From contig JACJNY010000074.1 in NCBI GenBank assembly GCA_014695295.1, positions 1 to 64,000 of the forward strand: DNA of 64,000 nucleotides. The letters are read 5' to 3'. Numbering within the stretch: position 1 is the first letter of the stretch; every line of letters begins with the position of its first letter. The DNA comes from Microcoleus sp. FACHB-61. Lineage in GTDB: Bacteria; Cyanobacteriota; Cyanobacteriia; Cyanobacteriales; Microcoleaceae. This document shows, one piece after another, positions 7,797-16,671 of the stretch. Under the pieces are notes generated by a model that was not told the DNA's origin, did no database searches, and saw only the letters and a list, made by a program, of their open reading frames with translations. Made by a program: the position numbers and the translations under genes.

Positions 7797-9923
7797 ATGC
7801 AAACAAACTCCAGGGGGCAGGATATCCGTATGTTGTTAAAAAAGCTTGTTTCCGAAAATAATCCCCAGACAGTGGCAGAGTTAATCCACGCACAACTGAA
7901 AATCGGTCAACTGACTGGGGGCGAACTCAACACACAAGTTTTCTGCCAGCACTGGCGGGACGAATCTCTGCACGAAGTCCTTAGAGAAATAGCAGCCAAG
8001 CTCGACAAAGAAACAGCAAGCGAAATTATAGAATATCTGACAGCTCAAAACGGTCAAGAAGAAAAATTTATTAATTTGTTTTTAGCAGCGCAATGCTTGT
8101 TAAAAGTTAGAAAAGGCGTCAAGGAAACAACAGAAAAAAAACTGTTAAACGCTTTAAAAAAGTTATCGCAATACGGCACGGGTTTCCTGATTCTTTATCA
8201 AAGCGCTCAAGAATTGCAGGAAACTTATCAAATTCGCAATCAATCGATCGCTGCGATCGCCCAAACTTGGAAAAACGACCCGCAAACCCTGCCCTGGCTG
8301 AAAATACTCGCTCACTCCAGCGACTGTGGCGAAGTCCGGGCCACAGCAGTCAAAGCAATAGCCCGCGGTTGGCCGGACAAGCCAGAAATTTACCTGATGC
8401 TCAAAAACCTCGCCACATCCGATCGAAGCTGGGCAGTGCGATCGACCTGTGTCCGAGAAATGGCTTCTGGTTGGCCAGACACTAGCGATACCTTGCCGCT
8501 GCTGGCTGCCCTGGCTCAGTTCGATCAAAGTCCCGCAGTCCGCACCGCAGCACTGGAAGAGTTAGCCTCTAATTGGCCCGATCGCACAGATACCTTGCTG
8601 CTGCTGAGAACCGCCGCCGAATCCGACGAAAATTTGGGAGTGCGAGTCGCAGCGTGGCAAGAAATAGCCAGAGGTTGGCACAGCGTTTTAGGCACGGCGT
8701 CCCTGCTCAAAAACCTGGCCCAGACAGGAAGTTCTATCCTGCGAACAGTAGCGGTGCGGGAGTTGGCAGCGGGCTGGCCTGCTGCAGCCGACGTTTGCCT
8801 GCTGCTGAAAACCCTAGCCGAATCCGACAGCAGCAAAGAAGTGCGGACAGCAGCCTTAGAAGAATTGGCCTCGCACTGGCCCGACGAACCAGACATTTAC
8901 CCGCTGCTGAAGACTAAAGCCGAGTCCGACGCGAGTGCGAGCGTCCGGCGCTCAGCAGTGCAAGCAATTGCCTCTGGCTGGCCCGGGAACCCGGAAACTC
9001 TGACTTTTTTGAAAAATATAGCATTGAGCGATCGCGACGCCGACCTGCGAGAAATAGCCCTAAAACAGATAGCAGCAGGTTGGCCCGACCACCCAGAAAC
9101 CCTGCCCCTGCTGCAAAAAATAGCTGATTCCGAGGATTACTGGACTGTGCGGCAAGTAGTAGTGGAAGCTGTCGCCGCGCTGCCGTCAGCCAGTCTCGAA
9201 GTCTTTGGCTGGTTGCAAAATCTCGCGGAGTCAGACAGACACCTGAACGTCCGAGAAACTGCGGTGGAAGAGATAGCAAGACGCTGGTCTCACCGGGGGG
9301 AGACGCTGCCTTTCCTCAAAAGCCTGGTCGAGTCGGAGCAGGATTCTCACCTGCTGAGCGTGCTGGTGCGATCGATCGTGCGGGGGTGGCCCGACGACCC
9401 GGAAACCTTGCCTTGGCTGAAAATTCAGCTCGATTCTAGCGATGCGCTTGTTCGCCCAGCGGCGGTGCTTGAACTCGCTTACAACTGGCCGGACAATCCT
9501 GAAACTTGGATGCTGCTGGAGGCTAAAGCAGAGGGCGATGATAGTCCGGCTGTGAGACAAATCGCTTTGCAAAAGTTAGCGCGTGGGTGGACAAATCAGT
9601 CTCAAACTTTCGAGTGGCTCAAAAGTAGAGCTCAAAAGGATGAAGATTCGCAGGTGCGGGCGATCGCCCTGGTAGAGTTAATGCGGGGATGGAAAGACGA
9701 GCCGGGAATGTTTGAGTTTTTGCGCGATCGAGCTTTGAGCGATGTTGACAATCAAAACGGTTCTTTTGCTTACAATCCCAGGTTTACAGCGCTCGAAGCG
9801 ATTATCGAACATTATCCCGAAAATCCGGGAGTTGTGCCGTTGTTGCGATCGCTTGCAGTTTCCGACGCCGACGAGCAAATCCGGGCCTTAGCGGGCCGCC
9901 GGCTCAAAAGCGAAGAATGGTAG
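7797..9923 (+). CDS. HEAT-repeat protein
   Basis: A protein of about 708 residues from this start. The frame is open upstream to a TTG at 7626, but the ATG at 7797 has gagga at 7786-7790 in front of it and fits better; an ATG at 7782 is also possible. Residues about 1-130 form a helical N-terminal domain I do not recognise. The rest is about 18 helical repeats of roughly 31 residues with a strong motif (AVxELAxxWPDxPxTLPLL), that is, HEAT/PBS-lyase-like repeats. These make a solenoid for protein binding; no catalytic domain is visible. Copies of its 3' end occur in two remnants near 12.8 and 13.95 kb. Confidence 0.85.
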   Translation: MQTNSRGQDIRMLLKKLVSENNPQTVAELIHAQLKIGQLTGGELNTQVFCQHWRDESLHEVLREIAAKLDKETASEIIEYLTAQNGQEEKFINLFLAAQCLLKVRKGVKETTEKKLLNALKKLSQYGTGFLILYQSAQELQETYQIRNQSIAAIAQTWKNDPQTLPWLKILAHSSDCGEVRATAVKAIARGWPDKPEIYLMLKNLATSDRSWAVRSTCVREMASGWPDTSDTLPLLAALAQFDQSPAVRTAALEELASNWPDRTDTLLLLRTAAESDENLGVRVAAWQEIARGWHSVLGTASLLKNLAQTGSSILRTVAVRELAAGWPAAADVCLLLKTLAESDSSKEVRTAALEELASHWPDEPDIYPLLKTKAESDASASVRRSAVQAIASGWPGNPETLTFLKNIALSDRDADLREIALKQIAAGWPDHPETLPLLQKIADSEDYWTVRQVVVEAVAALPSASLEVFGWLQNLAESDRHLNVRETAVEEIARRWSHRGETLPFLKSLVESEQDSHLLSVLVRSIVRGWPDDPETLPWLKIQLDSSDALVRPAAVLELAYNWPDNPETWMLLEAKAEGDDSPAVRQIALQKLARGWTNQSQTFEWLKSRAQKDEDSQVRAIALVELMRGWKDEPGMFEFLRDRALSDVDNQNGSFAYNPRFTALEAIIEHYPENPGVVPLLRSLAVSDADEQIRALAGRRLKSEEW

Positions 9924-9995
9924 ACGGAAACAAAACCCGGGTTTCTTGGAGAGAAACAGGGGTTCGAGAAATTTCCCAATAGTTGTTAATTATGT

Positions 9996-12173
9996 CTAAT
10001 TAACTTCCGAGGTAATTCCTTCAGGTTTTGCTGTTTTAGTCAGAATGGCCAAAATTTGGTCAGGAGTTAAGTTTGGATTCGCCTGAACCATGAGAGCAAC
10101 TACACCCGCAACATAGGGAGCAGCCATAGACGTTCCCCCAAATTTAGGGTTATAACCTCCCGGAACCGTAGATAAGCCTTCATGACCTGGAGCAACCACA
10201 AAATTTATTGGTATCGAACCAGCAGGATTGGAAAAAGTTGTCACCTGTTTGCCTGGAGTTGTTACTGCTCCGACAGCTATTCCCAAATTATCGAAAGCAT
10301 AAAATGCTGGAAAACTTGGTTCGCTTGGGTTGAGTTTATCCCTGTCATTTCCCGCTGCCATCACTACAAAAACTCCGCGTTGCTTGGCATATTCTAGGGC
10401 TTTCCGTACATTTGGAGCAAGAAACTTTAGTCCGCCCAAACTCATGTTAATCACATTGGCGCCATTGTTAACCGCATAGAGAATGCCGTCAACGAGATTT
10501 GCATTAGATACTGTCAAATCTCCCACCCTAATCGGCATAATCTGAGCATCATAAGCAACCCCATTCATTTCCAGGGTATTATTGGGAAGATTGATGTCAA
10601 TTCCATTTCTTTTCGCCCCAATGATTCCTGCTACTTCAGTTCCGTGAAACCCACGCGAATCTCTTAAATCTGGGGAGGGATTGGCATCGCCATCTACAAA
10701 ATCCCACCCATTTACATCATCACGAACTCCGTTGCGATCGTCATCAATACCATTCCCCGGAATTTCTTTAGGATTCCGCCAGATATTGCTCTGTAAATCG
10801 GGATGACCTAAGTCAACGCCACTATCAAGTACCGCAACCACAACACCTTTACCCGTGTATCCTGCTTTCCAGGCTGGGGCAACATTTAGCAGGTTTAAGT
10901 CCCCTATATTATTAAACTTAGCTGCACTGGTGAGCGGGTCAGCAGCATCCAACTGCTGTTTATCAGTGGCAGCCGCAACGGCCGCTGCTGCATCCACCAG
11001 CCCGTAGCCAAACAAGCTGTTGAACTTATCCGTCGGTGTTGTAGCTAAGATACTGAGGTTGTAGGGCGTGTCGCCTACAAAACGATTGACTCCGAGAAAA
11101 TAAGTACCTGCTGACAAACCTTTAAAGGAAATTTCCTCTGGATTGTTGCGTTGCTGTTGAGGAGCGCCAACAATTTCACCAAAATCAACCTTGTTGTCTT
11201 TGTTGACATCCTGAAACAGCACTAAATCCGCATCTGTACCTGGATACATTCCCCGCAAGTTGACTTGAAGGTTGCTGGGCTGTAGGAGCTCAAATTTGTA
11301 GAGTTGCACAGGTTGGTTTTCATTAACCAAGCCGTCTAACGAACGCTTGACTCCGCTACTGACTGGACCAACAAGTTGAGGAATAGCTTGGTTTAGTAAG
11401 ATTGGATTGACAGTTATATCCAGGTTGTAGCTGGTGTTAGCGCCCGCTACACCCTGTTCAACGTAGACAAAGTATTTGCTGGGTACAAAAAAGCGACTTT
11501 CAATTACTTCTGACTGAGTTCCAAAATTTCGGGAGGCAAAGAATTCCTCTCGACTCAGCCTACCATCGCCATTAGCATCCCTCGCAAACCATAAATCAGC
11601 GTCCGCACTTAAACCATTGAGTCCCAATGTGAGACTGCTGAGTGTTTCAGTGGTGAAAGTGTAAATATGTCTGAAGTTGTTTTCATCTACGAAGCCATTC
11701 AGCCTAATTGAATTTTTCAGGGTACCGAGGTCTGTTGATCCTACTGCTGCTGCTTTTCGTTCGGTTTGGGGTACAAATCCGTCATTACCGCTACCACCAA
11801 TTAGCGTGTCTCCACCCAAATTGCTAACCGAACTGTCTTGGCCATCAGAACCTGTAAGTATGTCGCTGCCTTGACTACCGTGCAGCGAGTCTGTTCCTTG
11901 ACCTCCAACGAGGGTATTGTTCCCAAAGTTGCCAGAGATGAAGTCATCAAAGTTCCCGCCCAATAGGGAATCGTTACCGCTACCTCCTAACAGGAAATTC
12001 TGACCGCCACCGCCATCGATCAATTCTGGATAGACAGAACCTATCATAGTATCATTACCTTCTAAAGCCCGCAGTCCTCTGGTGAAGCGATTTAAAAGTC
12101 CTGGGGTTAGCCTGAAGAAATCAGAATTGGGAGTTAGATCGAAAAAATTACCATCATTGCTGGAACCATTCAT
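9996..12173 (-). CDS. S8 (subtilisin-like) peptidase with RTX and PPC domains
   Basis: A 725-residue protein in unusual order. Residues about 40-130 are RTX nonapeptides (GGSGNDSLLGG). Two pre-peptidase (PPC-like) domains follow at about 150-260 and 270-385, each carrying an EF-hand-like loop (DANGDGRLSREE, DVNKDNKVDFGE). The S8 catalytic domain is last (about 435-720), with Asp in VVAVLDSGVD, His in FHGTEVAGI, oxyanion Asn in MAAGNDRD and Ser in GGTSMAAPYVAG. All triad residues are present. No Sec signal is visible. It is probably exported and calcium-stabilised; the RTX block is N-terminal, whereas it is usually C-terminal. Confidence 0.9.
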   Translation of the reverse strand: MNGSSNDGNFFDLTPNSDFFRLTPGLLNRFTRGLRALEGNDTMIGSVYPELIDGGGGQNFLLGGSGNDSLLGGNFDDFISGNFGNNTLVGGQGTDSLHGSQGSDILTGSDGQDSSVSNLGGDTLIGGSGNDGFVPQTERKAAAVGSTDLGTLKNSIRLNGFVDENNFRHIYTFTTETLSSLTLGLNGLSADADLWFARDANGDGRLSREEFFASRNFGTQSEVIESRFFVPSKYFVYVEQGVAGANTSYNLDITVNPILLNQAIPQLVGPVSSGVKRSLDGLVNENQPVQLYKFELLQPSNLQVNLRGMYPGTDADLVLFQDVNKDNKVDFGEIVGAPQQQRNNPEEISFKGLSAGTYFLGVNRFVGDTPYNLSILATTPTDKFNSLFGYGLVDAAAAVAAATDKQQLDAADPLTSAAKFNNIGDLNLLNVAPAWKAGYTGKGVVVAVLDSGVDLGHPDLQSNIWRNPKEIPGNGIDDDRNGVRDDVNGWDFVDGDANPSPDLRDSRGFHGTEVAGIIGAKRNGIDINLPNNTLEMNGVAYDAQIMPIRVGDLTVSNANLVDGILYAVNNGANVINMSLGGLKFLAPNVRKALEYAKQRGVFVVMAAGNDRDKLNPSEPSFPAFYAFDNLGIAVGAVTTPGKQVTTFSNPAGSIPINFVVAPGHEGLSTVPGGYNPKFGGTSMAAPYVAGVVALMVQANPNLTPDQILAILTKTAKPEGITSEVN

Positions 12174-12971
12174 AATCAGATGCTCCTGGTCAGATAGACA
12201 AATATATTTTAATACTCAAAAAAAATCCCTCATGAAATTGCAACTTTTTTTAACAATACAGAACTTACGCAACTGGCACACTAAAATCAAATTTTAGAGT
12301 TGGTCAGATGAATTGCTGGAACGGTTATTGAGGGTTGCGATATCTGAGGCATCTTACTAATTATGATAATCGCCTCAGTCCTGCAATAGTCAAAGAAGAT
12401 TATGTTCCTCTTCCTGGCTCGATCGAGCTTGCGATCGCCAGCCTGGTGATTTCTGAACTAGGGAATATGTTGTCAATACAACAAAATGTATAGGAGCTAA
12501 CACAAACGCGCTGCTTAATCAAGGTATGAAAAAAATAAATGAAAAATCCCTAAGCTTTGTGTGTAATGGTTTATATGAGTTGCCTATTTAGCATTTCATA
12601 CCGTAAATCAGCAACTACCAGAAAGCGTGCCAACATTTCCCAGTACCGATCGCACATATCGATTTATTCCGATAAAAGGCCGATCGCAAACCGCACCGCT
12701 TCCCCCATCATCGAACAGCGATCGCAATCCGAAGCCGTTTTCTCCCACTTGAGCAACTGTTCCCGAAAATTCGGGAGTTGTGCCAATGTTGCGATCGCTT
12801 GCAGTTTCCGACGCCGACGAGCAAATCCGCGCCTTAGCCGATCGCCGACTCAGGAGCCAAGACTGGTAAACAGAACTAATCCATTAGACATAGAAGTTAA
12901 AATTAATTGAAACAATGATACAGTCAGTCATTTGAACCTAACAGCTAATAGTGGCCAAATAACTCAATACT
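12174..12971. other. Gap holding a chimeric gene remnant
   Basis: This 800 bp gap between divergent genes has no intact gene. Its part at about 12676-12869 is a recombinant remnant described separately. The remainder is AT-rich and may carry the promoters of the peptidase and methyltransferase genes, but I can place no clear motif. Confidence 0.6.
12676..12869. pseudogene. Chimeric remnant: pentapeptide-gene end joined to HEAT-gene end (copy 1)
   Basis: The left part (about 12683-12765) matches, on the minus strand, the last codons of the pentapeptide gene whose stop is at 14013 (accgcttcccccatcatcg, gttttctcccac). The right part (about 12760-12869) matches, on the plus strand, the last ~105 bases of the HEAT gene ending at 9923, including the codons for LAVSDADEQIRALA and a final TGG-TAA. 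The two 5'-truncated pieces meet at CCCGAAAA, a string present in both parents. It encodes no complete protein. Confidence 0.8.
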
Positions 12972-13613
12972 ATGTCTGATAACCATCTGCACAAGAACCA
13001 TCCAGTAGTTCAAGAATACTCGCGTTTAGCTTCTGATTATGATGTCAAATGGTCGTTCTACATTCAAGCGACGACCCAAGAAACACTCAACCGATTTAAA
13101 CTACAACCGACCGATCGGGTGCTAGATGTCGGTTGCGGTACAGGTATACTTCTTCAGCAGCTTGCATTGACTTACCCACAATCTCGATTGTTTGGTGTCG
13201 ATCCAGTGCCAGAGATGTTGCAAGTTGCTCGACAGAGACTTCCGGCAACCATTGAATTGTCTGAGGGATGGGCCCAAAAGCTCCCTTTCGAGGATGAACA
13301 GTTTGATGTCGTGATTTCATGCAATATGTTTCACTACATTCATCAGCCTATGACTGCACTTCAAGAAATGCGCCGCGTTCTTCGTTCAGGTGGGGAGTTG
13401 GTCATTACAGATTGGTGTGACGACTATTGGACGTGCCGTATTTTCGATATATTTCTCCGTCGATTCGATCGCGCCCACTTCAAGACGTATGGCGAACAAG
13501 AGTGCAGGCGAATCCTAGAAGATGCTGGGTACAATGATGTGTATATAGAACGCTATAAAATAAATTGGTTTTGGGGATTAATGACAGCCAAAACGGTAAA
13601 GCACGCAGCCTAA
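12972..13613 (+). CDS. Class I SAM-dependent methyltransferase
   Basis: A 213-residue enzyme with the Rossmann-fold SAM site VLDVGCGTG (about residues 49-57), the acidic end of beta-2 in GVDPVPEML (about 74), and motif IV-like FDVVISCNMFHYI (about 110). It resembles the UbiE/COQ5-like Methyltransf_11 group that acts on small molecules; the substrate is unknown. It sits alone between two chimeric gene remnants, so it may have arrived with, or been left by, the rearrangement there (inference). No strong ribosome binding site is visible before the ATG. Confidence 0.88.
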   Translation: MSDNHLHKNHPVVQEYSRLASDYDVKWSFYIQATTQETLNRFKLQPTDRVLDVGCGTGILLQQLALTYPQSRLFGVDPVPEMLQVARQRLPATIELSEGWAQKLPFEDEQFDVVISCNMFHYIHQPMTALQEMRRVLRSGGELVITDWCDDYWTCRIFDIFLRRFDRAHFKTYGEQECRRILEDAGYNDVYIERYKINWFWGLMTAKTVKHAA

Positions 13614-13799
13614 CAACCGTGTTGCAGCGAACAGTATCGAGATTTTAATGATGGTGCAAAAGCTACATTTAAGCTACGGTAAAAGATATATTTAATGTAG
13701 AGAGCATCAATTTCGGAATTATAACTAATCTTCCTAAACTTTTATCTCAAAAATAAAAAGTATACACTGTGATACTGGCTTTTCAATTCTATGTCAATT

Positions 13800-14016
13800 T
13801 ATTCCCACAAAAGGGCGATCGCAAACCGCACCGCTTCCCCCATTACCGAACAGCGATCGATCGCAATCCGAAGCCGTTTTCTCCCACGTGAGCAACTGTT
13901 CCCGAAAAGCTTGGTATTGCTTGGCCCGCTGCACGATGCTTGCAGTTTCCGACGCAGAAGAGCAAGTGCGGGCTTTAGCCGGTCGCTGGCTTGAAGTGTT
14001 AACAATTAACTGTTAA
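13800..14016. pseudogene. Chimeric remnant: pentapeptide-gene end joined to HEAT-gene end (copy 2)
   Basis: It has the same architecture as the remnant at 12676-12869 but a different junction. On the minus strand, 13800-13935 matches the 3' end of the pentapeptide gene (MGEAVRFAIALL). On the plus strand, 13936-14016 matches the HEAT gene 3' end (LAVSDAEEQVRALAGR). Here the parts meet at cacgatgcttgcag, which corresponds to the GCGATCGC-containing sites in both parents. The plus-strand stop at 14014-14016 overlaps the stop of the intact pentapeptide gene. Confidence 0.8.
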
Positions 14017-15713
14017 TAATCGATCAAAAGCGTGATGGCATACCGCACCGCTTCCCCCATCATCGAACAGCGAACGCGATCGGACGCCGTTTTCTCCCAC
14101 GTGAGCAACTGTTCCCGAAAAACTGGGTCTTGCTTGGCGCGCTGCACGATCGCCTGACTGATGACTTTCTTTTGAATCTGCTCTGTCGGGATACCTTGCT
14201 GCTTCAAATAATCCAACAGCCGCTGCACGCTTTCGGAGAATTTATCCGGCGTCTGAGACATCAAAATAAACGAAATTTGGCGCACCATTCGCTGGTAGAT
14301 TTCCTGTCTTCTGAGCAACGCCTCCTTGTGACTCGGCTCCGCATTGTTACTAGGAACACCCAAGTCGAGCAAACTCAAAATTTCAGCGCCCTTGGCTAAA
14401 ACCTTTTCCAACATATCTGGATAAAGCTCCAAAATACGATCGCCCAAAATCTTGCCGTTCACCAAACGGTTCGCGCTCAGCCTCAGTAAATTTTGTTCTC
14501 CCGCAGACTCAAAAAATTGAACGTTCAATTTGAGTTCCCGGCTTTCCAACTCCACCCGACGCAGCGTAAAAACCAAAGCCTCCCAATTAGGAGCTTCCTC
14601 AAAAAACACCTTGACAATAGAACTGTCCTCTTGATGCTGCCGCCCCAATTCTCCCGACTCAAAATCGCGATCGACCGGAAAGCGATTTGCCGCAACTTTC
14701 GCAGTATAATCAAACTGAGTAAAAACATAGCTGCAGTCAACTCTCGACAGATCGACATCTTGAACTTGCCAATTTTGAATGCAGCAACCCGTAAGCTGCG
14801 CCCCCTCCAAATTCGTCCGAATCAAACGGCACTCAATCAAACAAGCTTCTCTTAAATCTGCCTCACCCAAAATCGCATCCATCAAATAAGCGCCGCTCAA
14901 ATCAGCTTTCCGCAAATCAGCACTGCGCAAATTAGCTTCGCTCAAATCCGCCCGTAGCAAATACACTCCTTGCAGGTTAGCTCGCAGCAAAAGCGCTTTC
15001 TTAAAACTCGCTTTCAATAAATAAGAACCCGCCAGATTAGCTCGACTCAAATCAGCGTTATCCAGCACCGCCTCAGTCAAATCCGCCCCCGCCAGCACAG
15101 CTCGGTGCAAGTCAGCGCCTGTCAGATTTGCCGATCGCATTTGAGCGCCGTTGAGGTCAGCTTCAATCAAATTTACACCCCTCAAAATTGCCGATCGCAA
15201 ATTTGCTTCCACCAAATGCGCTTCCCGCAAATTAGCACCCGTTAAATTAGCACCAACAAGACTGGCGTGGTTGAGATTCGCCTCCATCAATTCCGCCGCC
15301 ATCAACTTCGCGCCGTCGAGTTTAGCCCCAGCCAAATTAATTTGGTCAGATTTAACTCCTTGAAGATTAGCACCGCCCAAATCCGCTTCAGGCAATGTGG
15401 CCCAATTTAGCTCTGCTGCTTCCAAAGAAGCAAGGCGCAAATCCGCTTTAGCAAGATTTGCCCCGCTCAAATTTGACTGACCGAGATTCGCCCCTGAGAG
15501 TACCGCACTGCGGAGATCTGTGCGGCGCAAACAAGCCCCTATCAACTTGGCATTGCTCAAAAAAGACCAGCTCAAATTAGCACCGGTCAAGTTAGCACCA
15601 GTGAGGTCTATTTCTCGCAGGTTGACACCGCTTAAACTAGCGCCACTGAGGTCAATGTGACTAAAGTTGCGCTCTCCCTGTTGATAGCGCTGTAAAAATT
15701 CTTGTGTTTGCAT
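14013..15713 (-). CDS. Pentapeptide-repeat protein with C-terminal helical domain
   Basis: A 566-residue protein. Residues about 15-325 are pentapeptide repeats of the A(D/N)Lxx type, which fold into a right-handed quadrilateral beta-helix. Residues about 340-566 form a second, mostly helical domain (for example LRRVELESRELKLNVQFF and IQKKVISQAIVQRAKQDP) that I recognise only as a cyanobacterial tail with unknown role. There is no signal peptide or membrane segment, so it is probably cytoplasmic. The last ~30 codons are duplicated in two nearby remnants. Function is unknown; these repeats usually mediate protein binding. Confidence 0.88.
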   Translation of the reverse strand: MQTQEFLQRYQQGERNFSHIDLSGASLSGVNLREIDLTGANLTGANLSWSFLSNAKLIGACLRRTDLRSAVLSGANLGQSNLSGANLAKADLRLASLEAAELNWATLPEADLGGANLQGVKSDQINLAGAKLDGAKLMAAELMEANLNHASLVGANLTGANLREAHLVEANLRSAILRGVNLIEADLNGAQMRSANLTGADLHRAVLAGADLTEAVLDNADLSRANLAGSYLLKASFKKALLLRANLQGVYLLRADLSEANLRSADLRKADLSGAYLMDAILGEADLREACLIECRLIRTNLEGAQLTGCCIQNWQVQDVDLSRVDCSYVFTQFDYTAKVAANRFPVDRDFESGELGRQHQEDSSIVKVFFEEAPNWEALVFTLRRVELESRELKLNVQFFESAGEQNLLRLSANRLVNGKILGDRILELYPDMLEKVLAKGAEILSLLDLGVPSNNAEPSHKEALLRRQEIYQRMVRQISFILMSQTPDKFSESVQRLLDYLKQQGIPTEQIQKKVISQAIVQRAKQDPVFREQLLTWEKTASDRVRCSMMGEAVRYAITLLIDY

Positions 15714-15999
15714 TCCGCTGGTTTGGGGGCTAGCAATTTAGCTGTTTTAGGACGCGCTGGCAAAGAACTTTAACTCTAAGGTGCGCACGGAGCACTACCG
15801 GGCTAGGCACGGGGACACTACTTCTACTACTTACTGCAAGAACTCACGTCCTCCGGGTGATCCGTGCGCACTTTACCCCTTAGATGGCGGTTCAAAGGAT
15901 TTGTTGCGTAAGTTCTATTTCTACTACCAGCTTTACAGACTTTTGTAACTTAAAGTAGCAGAGTTCATATCTGATACGCTGCCCCGGCGGAGAGTGCTT
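15714..15999. other. Gap with an inverted repeat
   Basis: The arms aaggtgcgcacggagc (15778-15793) and gatccgtgcgcactt (15859-15873) can pair, with about 65 bp between them. It resembles the other MITE-like palindromes of the window. No gene is seen. Confidence 0.5.
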
Positions 16000-16416
16000 T
16001 TACCTAAAGCGCTGCAATTCTTGCTGCAAGTGCTTTCCCCATTTAGTCGCTAGAGGAATTTCTGTAAAAGGAACCTGCACCGCAGCAGCATCTTTCAACA
16101 AAAATTCGAGGGCGATTGGACTTCCAGAATTTGGCGGCGACTCTAAATCAACTGCCTGAGAGTTGACTAACAACCGCAGCGACTGCACGTCTTTTAAAGA
16201 AAAAGTTTGCAAATTCACAGGCCCGCTGCGAGTAGGTTTCCCCCAAGTTAAACAGTCTTCTTGCTGACCGAGTACAGCATAAATATCGTACTTGGCTTTA
16301 GCGAATTGTTCTGCCCAGACGCGATACGCTTCCAACTTTTGATACTCGTTCCATCCAGCCCAAGCCAGCCCGATAAACATTACCAGCAGCGGTAGCCACA
16401 TTAAACCTCTTTCCAT
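16000..16416 (-). CDS. Membrane-anchored hypothetical protein
   Basis: A 138-residue protein I do not recognise. Residues 6-22 (MWLPLLVMFIGLAWAG) form one N-terminal membrane anchor, followed by a soluble domain of about 115 residues. The soluble part alternates hydrophobic and charged residues and ends in a helix (KWGKHLQQELQRF). It is divergent from the membrane S8 peptidase gene. It may be a cyanobacterial lineage-specific protein; no function is proposed. Confidence 0.7.
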   Translation of the reverse strand: MERGLMWLPLLVMFIGLAWAGWNEYQKLEAYRVWAEQFAKAKYDIYAVLGQQEDCLTWGKPTRSGPVNLQTFSLKDVQSLRLLVNSQAVDLESPPNSGSPIALEFLLKDAAAVQVPFTEIPLATKWGKHLQQELQRFR

Positions 16417-16671
16417 GCAATACCCTTGTTAAAAATACTCGCTTGTTCTGTTTCTCATCTTCTTTAATCATACAATTTATTGAACCCCTCAAACTTGCTC
16501 GGGAATTTAAACTAGAAATTAGAGCAATTTTTGATTGAGCAACAGCCACCTCCGAAAATTACCAAACGCCCGCGTGCGAGATATCCACAACCCGGAGCAA
16601 GGAAAACTGGCGCGGGCGGTGAAAATTGGGTTATTGTGGTGAACAAGCCTTCCCTAAACGGACGATCGGCC

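Noticed and set aside
12557..12910. A 117-residue plus-strand open frame
   Set aside because: It overlaps the chimeric remnant and reads the pentapeptide-gene end in the wrong strand; there is no family support.
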